This document shows, piece by piece, positions 6,625 to 11,076 of a DNA stretch of 11,076 bases. The position numbers and the translations under genes were made by a program. The stretch lies in assembly GCA_036747335.1 (NCBI GenBank), contig DAIOCL010000089.1:1-11076 (forward strand), in the 5' to 3' direction. This DNA comes from UBA4660 sp002405435 (GTDB lineage Bacteria > Bacteroidota > Bacteroidia > Flavobacteriales_D > Sanyastnellaceae). Under the pieces are notes generated by a model that did not search any database, was not told the DNA's origin, and saw nothing but the letters and a program-made list of their open reading frames with translations. Numbering within the stretch: the first letter of the stretch is position 1; each line of letters begins with the position of its first letter.

Positions 6625-7395
6625 ATGGCACTTATAGAAGAAATGAACAAAAGCGGTAACTGGCTATTCCGGTGGCGCAGTTTCCTTCCGCTGGTGCTCT
6701 ACCTCATGGCCAGCGCAGTTATTCTGGCTGAGGCTGACCATCACCTCCCCCATTTCGATCTGTGGTGGTCTTGCGCCTGTCTCGGTATTTCGCTGTTCGG
6801 TCAGTGGATCAGGGCCATGACCATCGGATACACGCCGCGCGGAACCAGTGGACGCAATACCCGGGAAGGCCAGGTGGCCGAGGTACTCAACACAAAAGGC
6901 ATCTATTCACTGGTAAGACATCCGCTCTACCTCGGCAATTTTTTCATGTGGATGGGCATCGTACTCTACGTGGGCAACTGGTGGTTTTCCGCGGTGGTTG
7001 CGTTGCTTTTTTGGGTGTATTACGAGCGCATCATGTTCGCCGAAGAATATTTTCTCCGCAACAAATTCGGACAGGCCTACCTCAACTGGTCATCTGCCGT
7101 ACCGGCGTTCTGGCCGCGTTTTGCAGGATATACCCGGGCAGAAGTGACATTTTCACTGCGCAATGTGCTCAAACGCGAATACAATGGCTTCTTCGCCGTG
7201 TTCGTTTCTTTTGCCGGACTGGATGTACTGAAAAATTATGTGCGCAATGGCTACCTCGATGACACTGTGCTTGACCCCTTCTGGCGCTGGGCCCTGGCGT
7301 TGTCGCTGGTGATTTTTATCGTGTTGCGCATCCTGAAAAAAAAGACAGGGCTGCTCAATGCAGCGGGCCGGGAATACACCAGTACTGGTGCATAG
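6625..7395 (+). CDS. Isoprenylcysteine carboxyl methyltransferase-like membrane methyltransferase
   Basis: 256 residues, integral to the membrane. TM helices are predicted at about 17-35, 48-64, 103-116 and 118-136. The catalytic signature is YSLVRHPLYLGN (94-105) with Arg98-His99-Pro100, then an EE pair (140-141) and LRNKFGQAYLNW (144-155) leading to VPAFWP. This is the SAM-binding pattern shared by ICMT and phospholipid N-methyltransferases. Bacteria lack prenylated CaaX proteins, so the acceptor is probably a lipid. The GTSGRN segment (73-78) and overall form recall, from memory, the lipid A 1-phosphate methyltransferase group (Leptospira LmtA), which is only a suggestion. A C-terminal extension (about 170-256) adds two hydrophobic segments (186-202, 219-236). 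The frame is open back to an ATG at 6505, but that would overlap the divergent gene and add a sequence resembling no N-terminus. The ATG at 6643 is another option. Confidence 0.85.
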   Translation: MALIEEMNKSGNWLFRWRSFLPLVLYLMASAVILAEADHHLPHFDLWWSCACLGISLFGQWIRAMTIGYTPRGTSGRNTREGQVAEVLNTKGIYSLVRHPLYLGNFFMWMGIVLYVGNWWFSAVVALLFWVYYERIMFAEEYFLRNKFGQAYLNWSSAVPAFWPRFAGYTRAEVTFSLRNVLKREYNGFFAVFVSFAGLDVLKNYVRNGYLDDTVLDPFWRWALALSLVIFIVLRILKKKTGLLNAAGREYTSTGA

Positions 7396-7443
7396 CCTTC
7401 CCGTGACGCCCGACCCTTGCCCCTCCTGCGGCAAAGGAGAGAC

Positions 7444-7457
7444 CGCTGCCCGCAGCG
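7444..7457. repeat. GC-rich inverted repeat downstream of the methyltransferase gene
   Basis: CGCTGC (7444-7449) and GCAGCG (7452-7457) are perfect reverse complements around CC. Just before it, CCTTGCC (7414-7420) can pair with GGCAAAGG (7429-7436) with one bulge. Neither is followed by a T-tract, so this is at best a weak or factor-assisted end for the methyltransferase transcript. The rest of 7396-7519 holds nothing else I can support. Confidence 0.35.
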
Positions 7458-7519
7458 CCTCATTGGGAAAGTAACTTTTGTCACGCCCATTGTAGCCGTG
7501 GATGGGTGACATTTGCACC

Positions 7520-9127
7520 ATGAGACTCAGGCTTTTCTCCGCAGCCTTTTTTGCTAGCCTTCTTTGCACGGGTCAGGCAGATCCCTTCAACGTCATGCTG
7601 GAGCCGGTGAACGTGCCCGGACTGGGAGGAATTCAATCCTATGCCTTCGGGCAACACGACGGCAAGTGGCTGATCGCAGGAGGACGCCTGGACGGATTGC
7701 ACCGCAGGCAGCCCTTCGCGGCATTTGACGAAGCCGGTCACAACACACAACTTTTTGTGGTTGATGCCGAGGGTGCGCAACACTGGACTGCTGCCGTGTC
7801 GGCACTGCCCACTTCGATGGCGGAGCAACTGAGTTCCACCAATATGGCTTTTCATCAGGAAGGGCCCTACCTGTATTGTTTCGGAGGCTACGGCTACAGT
7901 GCCACTGCCGGAGACCATATCACCTTCGCCGCGATGGTCGCTATCAATGTACCCGAGGCCATAGCAGCCATAATCGGAGGCGGCGACATCGCTCCCCACT
8001 TCAGACAACTTGAAGATCCGGCCTTTCAGGTAGCCGGTGGTCGCCTGCGGCATATGAACGGGATGTATTACCTGATGGGCGGACAAAAGTTTATGGGCCG
8101 CTACAATCCAATAGGTCCGGACCACGGCCCGGGATTTGTGCAGGAGTACACCAATGCCGTGCGCAGATTTACGCTCAGCGACGACGGGTTCAACCTGGAT
8201 GTATCACACCTGCCGGCCTATACAGATCCCGACCTGTTTCACCGGCGCGACTACAACGCGGAGTCACAGATACTGCCCGATGGTGCACAGGGCATCACGA
8301 TGTTTTCCGGGGTGTTTAAGACCACGGAAGATTTTCCTTTTCTCGATGCGGTAACCCTCGATGCTGACGGGTATGGGCAGGAAGCCAACTTCCAGCAGTA
8401 TTACAACCACTACCACTGCCCGGCGCTGCCGCTCTATGGGCTGTCGGCCAATGAAATGCATACCGTTTTTTTTGGCGGCATTGCCCAGTACTACGACGAC
8501 AATGGGGTGCTGGTGCAGGACAATAACGTGCCTTTTGTGAAGACCATTGCCCGGGTCACACGAAACGCGGCGGGCGAGCTATCGGAGTTCCTGATGCCGG
8601 TCGTCATGCCCGACTACCTCGGCGCCGGTGCAGAGTTTATTCCCCGGCCCGATGTGCCCCATTACGACAACGGGGTATTCAAACTCGATGGGCTAACGGC
8701 AGACACCACATTGATGGGGCATATCTACGGCGGAATCAGCAGTTCGGCAGCCAATATATTCTGGGTGAATGACGGTACGCAGAGTACGGCCAGCCCTTCG
8801 GTGTACCGCGTGTGGCTGGTCAGGGAGGTGGCCAACCCAGTGCACACGTACAATTTCAGAAGCAACGCATCGCTCGGCTTGGTGGTTTACCCCAATCCGA
8901 ATGAAGGCAATTTCCGTGTAAAGTATTATCTGAAGCAGGCCTGCGAAGTGTACCTGACCATAGCCCGCGCCGATGGCGCAGTGATTGAAAAACTGCTGCT
9001 TCAGGATACACGTGCGGGCGAAAACCTTTTCGAGCGCAAACTGCAGCCCTCGGAAACGGCGGGCGTGCTCCTGATTACCCTGGAGACCCCCTACGAGTCA
9101 GCAACACAGCTGGTGGTCATCGAATAA
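7520..9127 (+). CDS. Secreted Kelch-like beta-propeller protein with T9SS sorting domain
   Basis: 535 residues from the ATG at 7520, which places a clean signal peptide at the N-terminus (MRLRLFSAAFFASLLCTG, cleavage around residue 18-20). An ATG six codons upstream (7502) would add MGDICT and is less likely. The body shows Kelch-like blades ending in hydrophobic-GG motifs: WLIAGG (50-55), LYCFGG (118-123), YYLMGG (183-188), VFFGG (316-320) and HIYGG (401-405), with a degenerate MFSG (261-264) between them. Each is preceded by a probe-like strand (DGKW, NGMYY, NEMHTV), as expected for a six-bladed propeller. Residues 455-535 (VVYPNPNEGNF onward) are a type A T9SS tail, so the protein is exported and probably attached to the cell surface. 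No catalytic motif is recognised; binding or adhesion is a reasonable guess. It lies 124 bp after the methyltransferase gene and converges on gyrB. Confidence 0.88.
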   Translation: MRLRLFSAAFFASLLCTGQADPFNVMLEPVNVPGLGGIQSYAFGQHDGKWLIAGGRLDGLHRRQPFAAFDEAGHNTQLFVVDAEGAQHWTAAVSALPTSMAEQLSSTNMAFHQEGPYLYCFGGYGYSATAGDHITFAAMVAINVPEAIAAIIGGGDIAPHFRQLEDPAFQVAGGRLRHMNGMYYLMGGQKFMGRYNPIGPDHGPGFVQEYTNAVRRFTLSDDGFNLDVSHLPAYTDPDLFHRRDYNAESQILPDGAQGITMFSGVFKTTEDFPFLDAVTLDADGYGQEANFQQYYNHYHCPALPLYGLSANEMHTVFFGGIAQYYDDNGVLVQDNNVPFVKTIARVTRNAAGELSEFLMPVVMPDYLGAGAEFIPRPDVPHYDNGVFKLDGLTADTTLMGHIYGGISSSAANIFWVNDGTQSTASPSVYRVWLVREVANPVHTYNFRSNASLGLVVYPNPNEGNFRVKYYLKQACEVYLTIARADGAVIEKLLLQDTRAGENLFERKLQPSETAGVLLITLETPYESATQLVVIE

Positions 9128-9190
9128 CATAGCCACAAGCCCCCGCTGCCCGGGCCATTCAACTTAACACATTGTGGATATCGGCGGCTA

Positions 9191-11076
9191 TCAGGCGTCG
9201 ATCTTGGCGTACTTGGCATTGGCCTCAATGAAGGCCCTGCGCGGCGGCACCTCGTCACCCATCAACATCGAAAAGATGTGGTCGCACTCCATAGCATTGT
9301 CAATGGTCACCTTGCGCAACGTGCGGAATTCAGGATTCATCGTGGTATCCCACAACTGCTCGGCATTCATTTCTCCGAGACCCTTGTAGCGTTGCACGTT
9401 GACACTGCTTTCCTGGCCTGCCCCCCGCATTTCGGCAATGAGTGCATCGCGCTGCTCTTCATTCCATGCATATTCTGCCTTGCTGCCTTTTTTGACGAGG
9501 TAGAGGGGTGGCGTAGCGATGTAGATATGGCCACGTTCGATGAGTTCCTTCATGTGACGGAAGAAAAAGGTCAGGATCAGTGTCTCGATGTGAGAACCGT
9601 CCACGTCGGCATCGCACATGATGACGACCTTGTGGTAACGCAGTTTGGCGAGGTTGAGCGCCTTGGAATCTTCTTCCGTTCCGATGGTGACGCCCAGGGC
9701 GGTGTACATGTTGCGTATCTCCTCGTTTTCGAAGATCTTGTGCTGCATGGCCTTCTCCACGTTGAGAATTTTTCCGCGCAGCGGCAGGATGGCCTGAAAC
9801 TCGCGGTTGCGGCCTTGTTTGGCTGTTCCGCCCGCGCTGTCGCCCTCGACCAGAAACAATTCGCACGCCCGCGGATCGCGCGACGAGCAGTCTGCCAGCT
9901 TACCGGGCAATCCGCCGCCTGAACCCAAGCTTTTGCGCTGCACGAGTTCGCGTGCCTTACGCGCGGCGTGGCGCGCCTGTGCAGCAAGCACGACCTTGTT
10001 AACAATTTGCCTTGCGTCGGCCGGGTGTTCTTCGAGGTAAGCCTCGAGCATTTCGCTCACCACCTGGCTCACGGGCGCAACCGCTTCCTTGTTGCCGAGT
10101 TTTGTTTTGGTCTGGCCTTCAAACTGCGGCTCGGCCACCTTCACCGAAACCACGGCGGTGAGTCCTTCGCGAAAATCGTCGGCGGAGATGTCGATTTTCA
10201 GTTTTTCGAGCATTCCGCTTTTTTCCGCATAGGTTTTCAGTGTGGAAGTGAGTCCGCGACGAAAACCGCTGAGGTGGGTACCCCCTTCGTGGGTGTTGAT
10301 GTTGTTGACGTAAGAGTGTATGTTTTCGTTGAAGGAGTCATTGTATACCATGGCCACTTCAACCGGAATGTCTCCGTTGGGGCGGTCCATGTGAATAATC
10401 TTCTGGATGATGGGCGGACGGGTTTCGTCGAGGTACCGCACAAATTCCACCAGCCCCTCTGTACTGTGAAAATTATCCACCCGGGGCTGACCACTTTCGT
10501 CGAGGTGCCGATGATCTGTCAATACCAGCGTAATGCCCTTATTCAAAAATGCCAGTTCTCGCAAACGACCGGCAAGGGTGTCGTAATGGTATTCGACAAC
10601 GTCAAAAATGGTATTGTCCGGTTTAAAGGTGACCACAGTGCCACGCTTGGTAGTGTCTCCCATGGTGCGGGCGGCGTACAGGGGTTTGCCCATGCTGTAT
10701 TCCTGTTCCCAAATTTTTCCGTCCCGGTGAACCTCGGCGCGCAGGTGAATGCTGAGCGCGTTGACGCAACTGACACCTACACCGTGAAGACCACCCGACA
10801 CCTTGTACGAGCCTTTGTCAAATTTCCCCCCTGCTCCGATCTTGGTCATAACCACCTGCAGGGCACTTACGCCTTCTTTCTTGTGCATGTCAACCGGAAT
10901 ACCCCGGCCGTTGTCTTCGACGGTGATACTGTTGTCCGGATTGATGGCTACCGAAATGGTATCGCAGTAGCCCGCCAGCGCCTCGTCTATCGAATTGTCG
11001 ACCACCTCATCTACAAGGTGGTGCAGGCCGCGGGTTGACATGTCGCCTATGTACATCGCCGGGCGCATACGCACGT
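9191..11076 (-). CDS. gyrB: DNA gyrase subunit B, 5' end outside window
   Basis: 627 residues are visible; alignment from memory with E. coli GyrB suggests about 19 N-terminal residues lie beyond position 11076 (the frame enters as V-R-M-R-P-A-M-Y-I-G-D). It is the ATPase and TOPRIM subunit that drives negative supercoiling with GyrA. The GHKL ATPase shows EVVDNSIDEAL (23-32 of the visible part; Glu23 and Asn27 match the catalytic base and Mg-binding residue), EDNGRGIP (53-60) and GGLHGVG (94-100). The transducer has the QTK loop (321-323). The TOPRIM domain has EGDSAGG (410-416) and DADVDGSH (488-495), and QRYKGLGEMN (561-570) is GyrB-typical. The full length of about 646 fits short GyrB proteins lacking the roughly 170-residue insert of E. 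coli. GyrB is favoured over ParE by RYKGLGEMN and the intact form. The first codon seen (GTG, 11072-11074) is internal, not a start. Confidence 0.97.
   Translation of the reverse strand, partial: VRMRPAMYIGDMSTRGLHHLVDEVVDNSIDEALAGYCDTISVAINPDNSITVEDNGRGIPVDMHKKEGVSALQVVMTKIGAGGKFDKGSYKVSGGLHGVGVSCVNALSIHLRAEVHRDGKIWEQEYSMGKPLYAARTMGDTTKRGTVVTFKPDNTIFDVVEYHYDTLAGRLRELAFLNKGITLVLTDHRHLDESGQPRVDNFHSTEGLVEFVRYLDETRPPIIQKIIHMDRPNGDIPVEVAMVYNDSFNENIHSYVNNINTHEGGTHLSGFRRGLTSTLKTYAEKSGMLEKLKIDISADDFREGLTAVVSVKVAEPQFEGQTKTKLGNKEAVAPVSQVVSEMLEAYLEEHPADARQIVNKVVLAAQARHAARKARELVQRKSLGSGGGLPGKLADCSSRDPRACELFLVEGDSAGGTAKQGRNREFQAILPLRGKILNVEKAMQHKIFENEEIRNMYTALGVTIGTEEDSKALNLAKLRYHKVVIMCDADVDGSHIETLILTFFFRHMKELIERGHIYIATPPLYLVKKGSKAEYAWNEEQRDALIAEMRGAGQESSVNVQRYKGLGEMNAEQLWDTTMNPEFRTLRKVTIDNAMECDHIFSMLMGDEVPPRRAFIEANAKYAKIDA

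Noticed and set aside
7473..7480. AACTTTTG as a -7 promoter element for the propeller gene
   Set aside because: It has one mismatch to TAnnTTTG, and no TTG lies 17-23 bp upstream. Evidence is too thin to list as a feature.
9133..9177. CCACAA/TTGTGG inverted repeat between the propeller gene and gyrB as a shared terminator
   Set aside because: The stem is 6 bp with a loop of 33 nt and no T-tract on either strand, so chance pairing is more likely.
9968..11038. 356-codon open frame on the plus strand opposite gyrB
   Set aside because: gyrB is unambiguous on the other strand with all family motifs. The antisense product has no recognisable family and no plausible start context.
1..11076. CRISPR arrays, tRNA or rRNA genes, insertion sequences or defence systems
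   Set aside because: I looked for regularly spaced repeats, tRNA-like cloverleaf segments, transposases, terminal inverted repeats and defence-type nucleases or reverse transcriptases, and saw none.

Overview
The window comes from a member of the Bacteroidota. Four things support this: a SusC/SusD-type outer-membrane pair, two secreted proteins with C-terminal type IX secretion (T9SS) sorting tails, a short GyrB without the long insert of E. coli GyrB, and near-absence of Shine-Dalgarno sequences. The base composition is fairly GC-rich for the phylum, judged by eye, which argues against a low-GC marine Flavobacterium. I cannot place it below phylum level.

Layout. (1) Positions 1-3881, plus strand: a tight operon of the 3' end of a SusC-type TonB-dependent transporter, a SusD-like surface lipoprotein (SusD-like_2 type), and a secreted peptidase S51 / cyanophycinase-family protein with a T9SS tail. 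Gaps are 12 and 6 bp. (2) Positions 3882-4146: an AT-rich stretch between convergent genes, crowded with inverted repeats and a tandem 10-bp repeat, ending in a strong bidirectional terminator. (3) Minus strand: a 12-TM APC-superfamily amino acid permease of the cationic amino acid transporter type, and upstream of it a 220-residue single-TM protein with a four-cysteine cytoplasmic head of unknown function. (4) Plus strand from 6625, divergent from the four-cysteine protein: an isoprenylcysteine-methyltransferase-like membrane methyltransferase, then a T9SS-exported Kelch-like beta-propeller protein. (5) Minus strand at the right edge: gyrB, lacking only about 20 N-terminal codons that lie beyond the window.

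How the genes may work together. The SusC-SusD-S51 operon looks like a peptide-utilisation locus. The peptidase would be exported by T9SS and cut an extracellular peptide or beta-aspartyl polymer, and SusD/SusC would capture the products and carry them across the outer membrane. The S51 member has the nucleophile motif and a D-x-H motif, but differs from classical cyanophycinase at pocket positions, so its substrate may not be cyanophycin. The amino acid permease next door could take up released amino acids, but it has its own transcription unit, so the link is only suggestive. The remaining genes look like ordinary, partly uncharacterised envelope genes and one housekeeping gene. The least explained items are the repeat-rich spacer at 3882-4100 and the four-cysteine membrane protein.
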